From Sipunculus nudus (lineage: Eukaryota > Annelida > Sipuncula > Golfingiida > Sipunculidae), in assembly GCA_026874595.1 (NCBI GenBank), contig CM049316.1:16271839-16335838 (forward strand): a stretch of DNA of 64,000 nucleotides, written 5' to 3'. The notes beneath the pieces are model-generated. The model had not been told where the DNA came from, searched no databases, and saw only the letters and a program-made list of their open reading frames with translations. A program made the translations under genes and the position numbers. Positions 63,801-64,000 of this stretch are shown piece after piece (positions within the stretch are counted from its first letter, which is position 1; each line of letters begins with the position of its first letter).

Positions 63801-64000
63801 TATTTTCAGTCTTAGTCTGTAAAATACTTTAAACCTAACAAAAATATTAATGTTTAATCATCTGACCTGAAACAAACTTAAATGGATCTAACCTTTTCAG
63901 TATGAAACCGTAACGGTTCGAAACACCAGTGAAAAGTGTCATTTATTGTCTTAAATTGTAGAAACAGAAGGGAATCTGACATCCCAGCTGACAATGTGGG
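1386..64000 (+). CDS. LLTP-M23-SAP-PAN-FN3 mosaic protein gene (partial at both ends)
   Basis: One gene assembled by eye from 72 exons (about 3,870 codons), each listed separately below. Seen: GT-AG borders at all but one junction, frame kept at every junction, GC-richer exons in AT-rich introns. Domain order: vitellogenin_N/LPD_N lipid-transfer head (exons 1-13), helical region (14-19), LECT2/M23-like domain (20-22), acidic linker (24), SAP-like motif (26), unclassified region (27-34), Cys-rich exon (35), PAN-like module (37-38), FN3/Ig-like array (39-68), unclassified tail (69-72). Known: LLTP proteins (vitellogenin, apolipophorin, apoB, MTP) bind lipid through the head and most are secreted. 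Inferred: a huge secreted or extracellular lipoprotein-like protein, with lipid carriage, matrix or immune recognition as possible roles. It is not an ordinary vitellogenin, since I see no von Willebrand D domain and no vitellogenin-type serine tract. Introns over 300 bases that are not listed separately show nothing I could recognise. Confidence 0.9.
1426..2938. other. Intron 1, nothing recognised
   Basis: AT-rich intron between exons 1 and 2. I see no exon, RNA gene or structured repeat in it. Confidence 0.6.
2939..3126 (+). CDS. Exon 2: LPD_N N-sheet
   Basis: Acceptor TTTTCAG, donor GTACAT. Encodes [17 protein letters not shown], then [17 protein letters not shown]. The pattern of a beta strand, a 'W/Y' and then an amphipathic helix that starts the funnel is typical of the first part of the LPD_N (vitellogenin_N) domain. 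This was the first clue to the family. Confidence 0.92.
3183..3325. repeat. GTACCT hexamer array, left
   Basis: Dense, irregular repeats of GTACCTGTACCTGG and CCTAGGTAC inside the hAT-like element. The unit is itself palindrome-prone (AGGTAC/GTACCT), so the array can fold. Confidence 0.85.
4420..4556. repeat. GTACCT hexamer array, right
   Basis: The inverted counterpart of the array at 3183-3325, subterminal to the right end of the same element. Subterminal repeats of this sort are common transposase-binding regions in hAT elements (inference for this copy). Confidence 0.85.
4676..4782 (+). CDS. Exon 3: LPD_N
   Basis: Acceptor TTTACAG, donor GTATTA. A split Gly codon joins exon 2, and the exit phase is 0. 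Encodes [18 protein letters not shown] and a tail ending GADEDISK. Consistent with a strand-rich stretch of the lipid-transfer head. Confidence 0.88.
5111..5196 (+). CDS. Exon 4: LPD_N
   Basis: Acceptor TTTATAG, donor GTAAGA. Encodes [18 protein letters not shown] and [11 protein letters not shown], basic. Two bases (gg) remain for exon 5. Confidence 0.88.
5477..5547 (+). CDS. Exon 5: LPD_N
   Basis: Acceptor TTTTAG, donor GTGAGC. Encodes [19 protein letters not shown]. Frame is kept with exons 4 and 6. Confidence 0.85.
5650..5664. repeat. Poly-C run
   Basis: About 15 consecutive C in intron 5. Length cannot be trusted from an assembly. Confidence 0.9.
5899..6023 (+). CDS. Exon 6: LPD_N
   Basis: Acceptor AAACAG. 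Donor GTAGGA is weak but gives phase 0. Encodes [18 protein letters not shown] and [21 protein letters not shown] is a possible glycosylation site. The weak donor makes the 3' edge the least certain of the head exons. Confidence 0.72.
6586..6673 (+). CDS. Exon 7: LPD_N, end of N-sheet
   Basis: Acceptor CCACAG, donor GTAAAT. Encodes [18 protein letters not shown] followed by [11 protein letters not shown]. The alternating hydrophobic strand matches the end of the N-sheet, just before the superhelix. Another GT at 6635 would truncate it, but reading through joins exon 8 cleanly. Confidence 0.8.
7044..7312 (+). CDS. Exon 8: LPD_N superhelical domain
   Basis: Acceptor TTAACAG, donor GTTTAC. Encodes 89 residues beginning [19 protein letters not shown] and containing [16 protein letters not shown] and [19 protein letters not shown]. 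Paired amphipathic helices of this type form the arch-like superhelix (vitellinogen superhelical fold) of LLTP proteins, the part that cradles lipid. It is the most family-typical exon of the window. Confidence 0.95.
7386..7662. repeat. Dispersed repeat, copy 1 (pairs with 27477-27776)
   Basis: Starts GTAAACTAGAAATCTGCATT and ends near ACGAACGTTGGTGAACGCA. The same two ends and patchy internal similarity recur at 27477-27776. Class unknown. Confidence 0.7.
8195..8249 (+). CDS. Exon 9: LPD_N superhelix
   Basis: Acceptor TTTACAG, donor GTGAGT. Encodes [18 protein letters not shown], a single amphipathic helix. Enters at phase 0 and leaves one base. Confidence 0.88.
8463..8597 (+). CDS. Exon 10: LPD_N superhelix
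   Basis: Acceptor TTTTTACAG, donor GTAATT. Encodes [33 protein letters not shown] and [11 protein letters not shown]. Helical hairpin pattern continues. Confidence 0.92.
9012..9223 (+). CDS. Exon 11: LPD_N superhelix with furin-type site
   Basis: Acceptor TTTTCAG. The donor is the non-canonical GC in CAG|GCATGT, required by frame because exon 12 continues at phase 0. Encodes [16 protein letters not shown], then [17 protein letters not shown] and [19 protein letters not shown] at 9026-9037 fits the R-x-K/R-R furin consensus. Insect apolipophorin precursors are cleaved at similar sites, so processing here is plausible (inference). Confidence 0.93.
9468..9615. mobile_element. 148-bp foldback MITE
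   Basis: Inverted termini TATAGCCCAATGAAA at 9468 and TTTCATTGGGCTATA ending at 9615. The arms extend about 28 bp with few mismatches (AAGCAAGCC against GGCTTGCAT). TA at the edges suggests a Tc1/mariner-type target. No coding content. Confidence 0.8.
10172..10299 (+). CDS. Exon 12: LPD_N superhelix
   Basis: Acceptor AATGCAG, donor GTATTA. Encodes [19 protein letters not shown] and [15 protein letters not shown], then SPLLHESH. Two bases (ag) remain for an Arg codon completed in exon 13 or in the candidate 36-base microexon. Confidence 0.93.
10417..10605. repeat. (TA)n microsatellites
   Basis: Two interrupted TA/TG dinucleotide tracts in intron 12. Confidence 0.92.
11121..12830. repeat. Tandem 335-350-bp modules in element 1
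   Basis: Each module contains, in order, TATTGATCATGAGATGTT, TGCAGACTGGTGGCGCCACC, TTTTTGAGACCTTTAA, GGCACAAATCGTAA and GGTCTCTGTTACCCATAT. Divergence between neighbours is visible but modest. Confidence 0.88.
12837..12864. repeat. Nested terminal hairpin TATCCGCC...GGCGGATA type
   Basis: TATCCGCCAAAAC-gaa-GTTTTGCGGATA forms a near-perfect stem and marks a change of module type inside element 1. Likely the head of a second element that inserted into or recombined with the first. Confidence 0.75.
14616..18144. mobile_element. Large composite hairpin-headed element, copy 2
   Basis: Same head hairpin as the element at 10743, same CCGTCGTCCGTCC tract and same module order. Long-module GGCGCC marks lie near 14969, 15306, 15636, 15964 and 16319, followed by the shorter GGTGGCGCCACC module type to about 17760. 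Ends TCAGCTGAGCGTCATGGCC with palindrome GGCCCATGGGCC. A direct-orientation paralogue of copy 1, lying only 425 bases after it. Confidence 0.8.
16329..16389. repeat. (TA)n microsatellite inside element 2
   Basis: About 30 TA units directly after a module's GGCGCCACC mark, replacing the T-rich stretch found there in sister modules. Confidence 0.92.
18174..18209 (+). CDS. Candidate 36-base microexon (uncertain)
   Basis: Flanked by AAACAG and GTACAT, length divisible by three, open in the required phase. In that phase it adds [11 protein letters not shown] between Arg codons. The most protein-like frame ([12 protein letters not shown]) is not the one the flanking exons allow. The intron to exon 13 would be only 40 bases. 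Skipping it joins exon 12 to exon 13 perfectly. Confidence 0.25.
18250..18446 (+). CDS. Exon 13: end of superhelix, second furin-type site
   Basis: Acceptor TTTAAG, donor GTAAGA. Encodes [19 protein letters not shown], then [17 protein letters not shown] and [19 protein letters not shown] at 18287-18298 is the second R-x-K-R site. What follows looks like the start of the C-terminal beta sheets ([10 protein letters not shown]). N-V-T is a possible glycosylation site. Confidence 0.92.
19319..19668. mobile_element. 350-bp MITE with about 70-bp inverted repeats
   Basis: Left arm includes GGGTACCTTTGAAAAAG and GGTAACTCCCGC up to CAGCGCCATCT. The right arm carries their reverse complements (AGATGGCACTG, GCGGGAGTTACC, CTTTTTCAAAGGTACCCC). 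Arms differ at a few bases. No coding content. Lies in intron 13. Confidence 0.85.
20078..20830 (+). pseudogene. Decayed 3' end of a LINE (non-LTR retrotransposon)
   Basis: One frame from 20102 reads [11 protein letters not shown], stop, [16 protein letters not shown], stop, [17 protein letters not shown]. The order R-L-R, H-L, C-x-C/G, then E-x-x-x-F-L-L-x-C-P-L is the well-known C-terminal motif after the reverse transcriptase of LINE elements. Two in-frame stops (one replaces a Cys of the motif) and 5' truncation show it is dead. A 3' tail with AATAAAATC and A-rich end follows near 20795-20825. Confidence 0.75.
21033..21178 (+). CDS. Exon 14: beta-rich segment after the superhelix
   Basis: Acceptor TTACACAG, donor GTACTG. 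Encodes [19 protein letters not shown] and [18 protein letters not shown]. Alternating strands fit the lipid-facing sheets that follow the superhelix in LLTP proteins (inference). Confidence 0.92.
21313..22111. mobile_element. Foldback element A with CRE motifs
   Basis: Ends TATAGTCCGTCCCAGTACCC at 21313 and GGGTACTGGGACGGACTATA near 22111. Another start of the same end sequence lies at 21519. The stretch 21313-21500 is an inverted copy of the right end (21931-22111), so the true unit is probably 21519-22111 plus a duplicated end. Core carries GTGACGTCAC, GACGTCAC and TGACGTCA near 21801-21862. Confidence 0.82.
22116..23634. mobile_element. 1.5-kb element with ATATCGGACAC motif
   Basis: Termini TAGAGTAAACCCGG...TATCGGACAC at the left and GTGTCCGATA...CTTACTCTA at the right form inverted repeats. 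A 20-base motif, GGGTAATATCGGACAC and variants, occurs near 22140, 22533, 22562, 23396, 23415 and 23597 in both orientations. An 89-codon open frame near 23120 has no recognisable product. Abuts element A. Confidence 0.75.
23635..24272. other. Intron 14 segment, nothing recognised
   Basis: AT-rich sequence between two transposon-derived blocks. I see no exon or structured repeat. Confidence 0.55.
24273..24894. mobile_element. Foldback element B with CRE motifs
   Basis: Ends TATAGTCCGTTCCAGC at 24273 and GCTGGAACGGACTATA at 24894, a diverged version of the ends of elements A and C. Carries GATGACGTCATAA and GACGTGACGTAC near 24521-24550 and TTACGTCAC near 24645. No coding content. Confidence 0.82.
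24966..24986. repeat. Poly-C run
   Basis: About 20 consecutive C in intron 14. Exact length unreliable. Confidence 0.9.
25091..25656. mobile_element. Foldback element C with CRE motifs
   Basis: Ends CAGTCCGTCCCAGTACCCG at 25093 and CAGGTACTAGGATGGTCTATAG near 25654, the latter with several mismatches. Collinear with 21519-22111 along most of its length, including AATACCGTGGATGGCGTCGT and the CRE cluster (GTGACGTCAC, GACGTCAC, TGACGTCA) near 25365-25425. Confidence 0.83.
25901..26236 (+). CDS. Exon 15: helix-rich region
   Basis: Acceptor TTTACAG, donor GTAAGT, 112 codons at phase 0. Encodes [19 protein letters not shown], then [35 protein letters not shown] and [18 protein letters not shown]. 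Long amphipathic helices suggest a lipid-associating or coiled region. No named domain recognised. Confidence 0.95.
26714..26856 (+). CDS. Exon 16: helix-rich region
   Basis: Acceptor TTGTAG, donor GTCAGC. Encodes [37 protein letters not shown] and INQMGRSAT. Continues the helical region of exon 15. Confidence 0.88.
26941..27440. mobile_element. Hairpin-headed element (CCCGTCATATGACGGG)
   Basis: Starts with the perfect 16-bp palindrome at 26947-26962, then GTATACCCACCGTCCGTC and further CCGTCCGT. Same architecture as the element at 10743 with a different head sequence. The right end is not defined. Confidence 0.65.
27477..27776. repeat. Dispersed repeat, copy 2 (pairs with 7386-7662)
   Basis: Shares the GTAAACTAGAAATCTGCATT start, an internal GAATATTC/AATCCGGA segment, TCATGAGATT and an ACGAACGTGGATGAACGCA end with copy 1. 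Confidence 0.7.
27816..27886 (+). CDS. Exon 17: helix-rich region
   Basis: Acceptor TTCTTCAG, donor GTAAAA. Encodes [19 protein letters not shown] and IFKK. Split Arg joins exon 16. Confidence 0.87.
28156..28310 (+). CDS. Exon 18: helix-rich region
   Basis: Acceptor TATTTAAG, donor GTAACA. Encodes [35 protein letters not shown] and [15 protein letters not shown]. Confidence 0.92.
28549..28718 (+). CDS. Exon 19: helix-rich region
   Basis: Acceptor AACCAG, donor GTGATA. Encodes [35 protein letters not shown] and [14 protein letters not shown]. Heptad-like spacing suggests a coiled coil or helical bundle. Confidence 0.92.
28719..29301. other. Intron 19, nothing recognised
   Basis: AT-rich, no structured element found. 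Confidence 0.55.
29302..29473 (+). CDS. Exon 20: LECT2/M23-like domain, first metal-ligand motif
   Basis: Acceptor TCCTAG, donor GTAAGA. After [17 protein letters not shown] the fold begins with [18 protein letters not shown], then [14 protein letters not shown]-x-x-x-D is the first zinc-ligand motif of M23 peptidases, and H-x-G-V-D-V is the form found in LECT2. Both ligands, His and Asp, are intact. LECT2 itself binds zinc but is regarded as non-catalytic, so activity cannot be assumed. Confidence 0.93.
29892..30023 (+). CDS. Exon 21: LECT2/M23-like domain, core
   Basis: Acceptor TTCCAG, donor GTATGT. Encodes [18 protein letters not shown] and [18 protein letters not shown]-x-A-P-F-x-G-T-I is the conserved second strand pair of the M23 beta-sheet. 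N-S-T is a possible glycosylation site. Confidence 0.93.
30700..31125. mobile_element. Hairpin-headed element (TCCCCCGC...GGGGGA)
   Basis: Head hairpin TTGTCCCCCGCTTCTGCGGA with GGGGGATA, then TGTCCGTTTGTCTG and CCGTCCGTCGG. The far end near 31113 carries AGCGGGGGACA, matching the head. Same architecture as the elements at 10743 and 26941. Lies in intron 21. Confidence 0.7.
31183..31368 (+). CDS. Exon 22: LECT2/M23-like domain, H-x-H motif
   Basis: Acceptor TTACACAG, donor GTACAG. Encodes [19 protein letters not shown], then [24 protein letters not shown] is the third metal-ligand motif of M23/LECT2, and the D-P-x-x-Y-L end is also typical. With exon 20 the full ligand set (His, Asp, His) is present. 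Confidence 0.94.
31868..31989 (+). CDS. Exon 23: linker after the M23-like domain
   Basis: Acceptor CTCCAG, donor GTATAC. Encodes [19 protein letters not shown] and [12 protein letters not shown]. No domain recognised; acidic. Confidence 0.9.
32008..32110. repeat. Fragment of a hairpin-headed, CCGTCC-type element
   Basis: AGCTCGTCGGGCCATGAGCT can form a stem. It is followed by GGTCCGCCAGTCCGTCCGG. A short remnant of the same architecture as the other hairpin-headed elements. Confidence 0.5.
32521..32531. repeat. Poly-G run
   Basis: About ten consecutive G in intron 23. Confidence 0.85.
32815..32830. repeat. Poly-G run
   Basis: About 15 consecutive G, 100 bases before exon 24. Confidence 0.9.
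32930..33036 (+). CDS. Exon 24: acidic Asp/Ser/Gly linker
   Basis: Acceptor TATTTTAG, donor GTAATG. Encodes [19 protein letters not shown] and [14 protein letters not shown]. Low complexity, strongly acidic, disordered. Could bind calcium or act as a spacer between the M23-like and SAP-like parts (inference). Confidence 0.88.
33604..33764 (+). CDS. Exon 25: helical segment
   Basis: Acceptor TTCACAG, donor GTATGG. Encodes [35 protein letters not shown] and [14 protein letters not shown]. Basic and helical; no family recognised. Confidence 0.9.
33913..34051 (+). CDS. Exon 26: SAP-like motif
   Basis: Acceptor ATTTTAG, donor GTGAGT. Encodes [18 protein letters not shown], then [14 protein letters not shown] and [16 protein letters not shown]-x-Q-L-x-x-R-G-x-x-x-x-G-x-x-x-x-L-I-x-R is the SAP helix-turn-helix pattern. 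SAP motifs normally bind DNA or partners inside the nucleus, so one inside an apparently secreted protein is unusual; here it may only be a small helical interaction module. Confidence 0.9.
34212..34237. repeat. Poly-G run
   Basis: About 25 consecutive G after a TGTGTGTG stretch. Length uncertain. Confidence 0.9.
34841..34864. repeat. Poly-C run
   Basis: About 23 consecutive C in intron 26. Confidence 0.9.
35816..36022 (+). CDS. Exon 27: Cys-containing segment
   Basis: Acceptor TCTCACAG, donor GTAAGT. Encodes [51 protein letters not shown] and [13 protein letters not shown]. Five Cys suggest disulfides and an extracellular location. No family recognised. Confidence 0.93.
36747..36850 (+). 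CDS. Exon 28
   Basis: Acceptor TATTTTAG, donor GTTGGT. Encodes [19 protein letters not shown] and [15 protein letters not shown]. Beta-strand pattern. Confidence 0.88.
37059..37212 (+). CDS. Exon 29: Cys-containing segment
   Basis: Acceptor TCTATAG, donor GTAGAG. Encodes [18 protein letters not shown] and [16 protein letters not shown]. Two N-x-T sequons (N-V-T, N-C-T) and three Cys support an extracellular protein. Confidence 0.9.
37694..37821 (+). CDS. Exon 30
   Basis: Acceptor CATAG, donor GTAAGA. Encodes [34 protein letters not shown] and LRTAVRQW. Helical. Confidence 0.9.
38093..38147. repeat. (TA)n microsatellite
   Basis: Uninterrupted TA units in intron 30. Confidence 0.95.
38328..38490 (+). 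CDS. Exon 31
   Basis: Acceptor CCTTCAG, donor GTGAGT. Encodes [35 protein letters not shown] and [16 protein letters not shown]. The Pro/Phe-rich end is hydrophobic but too short and broken for a membrane helix. Confidence 0.92.
39022..39092 (+). CDS. Exon 32
   Basis: Acceptor TTTTCAG, donor GTAATA. Encodes [19 protein letters not shown] and MKVE. A C-x-x-C pair. Beta strand pattern that continues into exon 33. Confidence 0.88.
39409..39566 (+). CDS. Exon 33
   Basis: Acceptor GTGTCAG, donor GTGAGT. Encodes [36 protein letters not shown] and FSKFPLDV. Alternating hydrophobic strands resemble the lipid-facing beta sheets of LLTP proteins; exon 14 shows a similar G-x-x-L-x-x-A-E-x-x-x-x-G-H pattern, so the two may be equivalent repeats (inference). 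Confidence 0.92.
40411..40434. repeat. Poly-C run
   Basis: About 23 consecutive C in intron 33, some 70 bases before exon 34. Confidence 0.9.
40502..40727 (+). CDS. Exon 34
   Basis: Acceptor TTTAACAG, donor GTAAAT. Encodes [50 protein letters not shown] and [14 protein letters not shown]. Ends the beta-rich region before the Cys-rich exon. Confidence 0.92.
41065..41403 (+). CDS. Exon 35: Cys-rich segment with internal frame conflict, start of FN3-like array
   Basis: Acceptor TTTAAG, donor GTAGGA. The exon is open throughout in the phase-0 frame required by both neighbours. Start ([14 protein letters not shown]) and end ([18 protein letters not shown], then [15 protein letters not shown]) read well in it. 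The middle, about 41117-41254, reads far better one base over: [39 protein letters not shown]. Third-position GC there is about 74% against 49%. This implies two compensating single-base shifts, either assembly errors or a real frame change. C-V-G-T-x-P-G-G-x-D-V begins the repeat signature of the array. Confidence 0.75.
41843..42049 (+). CDS. Exon 36: FN3-like partner strand
   Basis: Acceptor TCGGGCAG, donor GTCAGA. Encodes [19 protein letters not shown] and [19 protein letters not shown], then [19 protein letters not shown]-x-Y-F-T-V-x-A-x-N-x-A-G is the F-strand signature (Y-x-V-x-A-x-N-x-x-G) of FN3-like domains. Confidence 0.93.
42532..42646 (+). CDS. Exon 37: lead-in to PAN-like module
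   Basis: Acceptor GACCACAG, donor GTGAAT. Encodes [19 protein letters not shown], then [18 protein letters not shown]. No domain of its own. Confidence 0.88.
43116..43306 (+). CDS. Exon 38: PAN/apple-like module
   Basis: Acceptor TTCCAG, donor GTAGCA. Encodes [18 protein letters not shown], then [34 protein letters not shown]. The spacing C-x-x-x-C, C-R-G-F-N-F and G-K-C-x-L matches PAN/apple modules, which bind proteins or carbohydrates outside cells. Confidence 0.9.
43628..43751 (+). CDS. Exon 39: FN3-like strand
   Basis: Acceptor ATTTTAG, donor GTAAGA. Encodes [19 protein letters not shown] and [14 protein letters not shown]. The end (L-Y-Y-Y-N-V-x-L-x-N) is an FN3-like F strand. Confidence 0.9.
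44321..44492 (+). CDS. Exon 40: FN3-like boundary, D-L-T-P-P
   Basis: Acceptor TTCACAG, donor GTGAGG. Encodes [19 protein letters not shown], then [23 protein letters not shown]-x-V-D-x-T-P-P is the inter-domain signature repeated through the rest of the protein. Confidence 0.92.
45170..45244 (+). CDS. Exon 41: FN3-like segment (3' edge uncertain)
   Basis: Acceptor TTTAAAG. Encodes [19 protein letters not shown] and EQRYT. Two donors are possible. GTCCAA at 45245 joins exon 42 at 45661. GTTTGT at 45265 would join an acceptor at 45699 instead. Both keep frame. The first gives a longer beta-sandwich start (NFQLLNDN) like sister modules and is preferred. Confidence 0.65.
45661..45869 (+). CDS. 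Exon 42: FN3-like module, W-D-G and A-V-G-T signature
   Basis: Acceptor AAATAG, donor GTCAGA. Encodes [38 protein letters not shown] and [18 protein letters not shown] clear copy of the unit W-x-G-x-x-D-x-E-(S/T)-G-I-x-x-Y-x-x-A-V-G-T-x-P-G-x-D-V. Confidence 0.85.
46030..46071. repeat. 21-bp tandem duplication
   Basis: AGAATTGTAATCAAACCCAT plus G occurs twice in succession in intron 42. Confidence 0.9.
46356..46536 (+). CDS. Exon 43: FN3-like module
   Basis: Acceptor TTTCAG, donor GTGAGT. Encodes [36 protein letters not shown] and [12 protein letters not shown] strand followed by V-D-T-T-P-P. Confidence 0.93.
46986..47152 (+). CDS. Exon 44: FN3-like module
   Basis: Acceptor TTTTAG, donor GTCAGC. 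Encodes [36 protein letters not shown] and [12 protein letters not shown]-x-S-G-I signature. Confidence 0.92.
47540..47716 (+). CDS. Exon 45: FN3-like module
   Basis: Acceptor TTTTCAG, donor GTAAGT. Encodes [34 protein letters not shown] and [22 protein letters not shown], then W and D-E-Q-S-G-I in the expected order. Confidence 0.93.
48102..48290 (+). CDS. Exon 46: FN3-like module
   Basis: Acceptor GATTCAG at 48101 was chosen because it alone fits the pending base of exon 45; an earlier TTTTAG at 48078 is out of phase. Donor GTGAGT. Encodes [37 protein letters not shown] and [11 protein letters not shown]. Confidence 0.9.
48734..48907 (+). CDS. Exon 47: FN3-like module
   Basis: Acceptor CTCGTAG, donor GTAAAC. 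Encodes [35 protein letters not shown] and [10 protein letters not shown]. The textbook copy of the unit: D-A-T-P-P, D-G, W-x-G, D-P-E-S-G. Confidence 0.95.
48908..49352. other. Intron 47, nothing recognised
   Basis: AT-rich intron without a structured element. Confidence 0.5.
49353..49591 (+). CDS. Exon 48: FN3-like module
   Basis: Acceptor CATCACAG, donor GTTTGT. Encodes [38 protein letters not shown] and [17 protein letters not shown]. The His-rich H-H-L-H-L-H-H is notable. Confidence 0.93.
49883..50004 (+). CDS. Exon 49: FN3-like module
   Basis: Acceptor CATGCAG, donor GTACCA. Encodes [19 protein letters not shown] and [18 protein letters not shown]-x-x-x-D-P-E-S-D signature. Confidence 0.92.
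50182..50350 (+). CDS. Exon 50: FN3-like module
   Basis: Acceptor TTAACAG, donor GTATTT. Encodes [35 protein letters not shown] and [12 protein letters not shown] strand plus V-D-N-T-P-P. Confidence 0.94.
50849..51008 (+). CDS. Exon 51: FN3-like module
   Basis: Acceptor TGTACAG, donor GTAAGA. Encodes [35 protein letters not shown] and FVAIGTSP. Confidence 0.93.
51439..51604 (+). CDS. Exon 52: FN3-like module
   Basis: Acceptor CTCCAG, donor GTAATG. Encodes [36 protein letters not shown] and [18 protein letters not shown] is an F strand. Confidence 0.93.
51836..51859. repeat. (GA)n microsatellite
   Basis: About 12 GA units, 43 bases before the exon 53 acceptor. Confidence 0.93.
51903..52141 (+). 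CDS. Exon 53: FN3-like module
   Basis: Acceptor TTCGAG (non-C before AG), donor GTCAGT. Encodes [51 protein letters not shown] and EDESVMEG. Confidence 0.93.
52519..52815 (+). CDS. Exon 54: FN3-like module pair boundary
   Basis: Acceptor TGACAG, donor GTAAGT, 99 codons. Encodes [38 protein letters not shown] and [17 protein letters not shown]. It holds the end of one module and the start of the next. Confidence 0.95.
53335..53462 (+). CDS. Exon 55: FN3-like module
   Basis: Acceptor GTTCAG, donor GTGAAT. Encodes [19 protein letters not shown] and [14 protein letters not shown]. Confidence 0.92.
53842..53935 (+). CDS. Exon 56: FN3-like module
   Basis: Acceptor TTTTCAG, donor GTACAT. Encodes [19 protein letters not shown] and [20 protein letters not shown] is a degenerate T-P-P boundary. 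Confidence 0.92.
54277..54429 (+). CDS. Exon 57: FN3-like module
   Basis: Acceptor CATACAG, donor GTTTGA. Encodes [35 protein letters not shown] and VQHFTFT. Confidence 0.92.
54828..54952 (+). CDS. Exon 58: FN3-like module
   Basis: Acceptor TATTTAG, donor GTATTA. Encodes [35 protein letters not shown] and VDGTPPT. Confidence 0.93.
55385..55469 (+). CDS. Exon 59: FN3-like module
   Basis: Acceptor GGACAG, donor GTATGT. Encodes [19 protein letters not shown] and QAAPCPGPP. Confidence 0.88.
55725..55827 (+). CDS. Exon 60: FN3-like module
   Basis: Acceptor ATGCAG, donor GTGAGC. Encodes [19 protein letters not shown] and [14 protein letters not shown]. Confidence 0.92.
56237..56500 (+). CDS. Exon 61: FN3-like module
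   Basis: Acceptor TTTTTAG, donor GTACGT. Encodes [36 protein letters not shown] and [22 protein letters not shown]-x-x-V signature. Confidence 0.94.
56912..57048 (+). CDS. Exon 62: FN3-like module
   Basis: Acceptor TATTTTAG, donor GTATGT. Encodes [35 protein letters not shown] and [10 protein letters not shown]. Confidence 0.92.
57289..57558 (+). CDS. Exon 63: FN3-like module
   Basis: Acceptor TATTACAG, donor GTCAGA. Encodes [54 protein letters not shown] and [11 protein letters not shown]. Confidence 0.93.
57892..57939. repeat. (TA)n microsatellite at the exon 64 acceptor
   Basis: TA tract ending 18 bases before exon 64, occupying the expected branch and polypyrimidine region. Confidence 0.95.
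57957..58248 (+). CDS. Exon 64: FN3-like module
   Basis: Acceptor ATATAG, donor GTATAG. Encodes [53 protein letters not shown] and [16 protein letters not shown]. Confidence 0.93.
58675..58804 (+). CDS. Exon 65: FN3-like module
   Basis: Acceptor AATTCAG, donor GTAATA. Encodes [19 protein letters not shown] and [16 protein letters not shown]. Confidence 0.92.
59217..59468 (+). CDS. Exon 66: FN3-like module
   Basis: Acceptor TTTCAG, donor GTATAT. Encodes [35 protein letters not shown] and [19 protein letters not shown]-x-S/T sequons present. Confidence 0.94.
60217..60271. repeat. (TA)n microsatellite
   Basis: Interrupted TA tract, about 115 bases before exon 67. Confidence 0.95.
60387..60590 (+). 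CDS. Exon 67: FN3-like module
   Basis: Acceptor TTAAAG (weak), donor GTGATA, phase 0 at both ends. Encodes [35 protein letters not shown] and [15 protein letters not shown]. Confidence 0.93.
60793..60828. repeat. (GA)n microsatellite 1
   Basis: GA tract in intron 67. Confidence 0.93.
60902..60939. repeat. (GA)n microsatellite 2
   Basis: Interrupted GA tract (GAGACAGAGA) in the same intron. Confidence 0.9.
61029..61203 (+). CDS. Exon 68: last clear FN3-like module
   Basis: Acceptor GACTAG at 61028 (phase 0); a second AG at 61034 is out of phase. Donor GTAAGT. Encodes [35 protein letters not shown] and FKSTISEFK. Confidence 0.92.
61617..61765 (+). CDS. Exon 69: unclassified C-terminal region
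   Basis: Acceptor CTGTAG, donor GTGCGT. Encodes [37 protein letters not shown] and HSIMYQHKH. No FN3 signature here. Confidence 0.87.
62236..62355 (+). CDS. Exon 70: unclassified C-terminal region
   Basis: Acceptor CTTGTAG, donor GTCAGT. Encodes [19 protein letters not shown] and [17 protein letters not shown]. Confidence 0.88.
62370..62590. repeat. Short element with inverted CCTCCGCC ends
   Basis: Begins TTGCCTCCGCCAAGGGGCGA just after exon 70 and ends CTGCCTCGGCGGAG near 62575. The ends can pair. A dispersed molluscan-type repeat (inference). Confidence 0.55.
62925..62934. repeat. Poly-G run
   Basis: Ten consecutive G in intron 70. Confidence 0.8.
63072..63297 (+). CDS. Exon 71: unclassified C-terminal region
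   Basis: Acceptor CTTCCAG, donor GTAACA. Encodes [35 protein letters not shown] and [15 protein letters not shown]. Beta-rich. Could be a lectin-like or jelly-roll fold, but I cannot name it. Confidence 0.9.
63298..63961. other. Intron 71, nothing recognised
   Basis: No exon or repeat with structure seen. Confidence 0.5.
63962..64000 (+). CDS. Exon 72 (cut by window end)
   Basis: Acceptor TTGTAG. Encodes [13 protein letters not shown] before the window ends, so the gene continues. No stop codon or poly(A) signal is in view. Confidence 0.82.
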
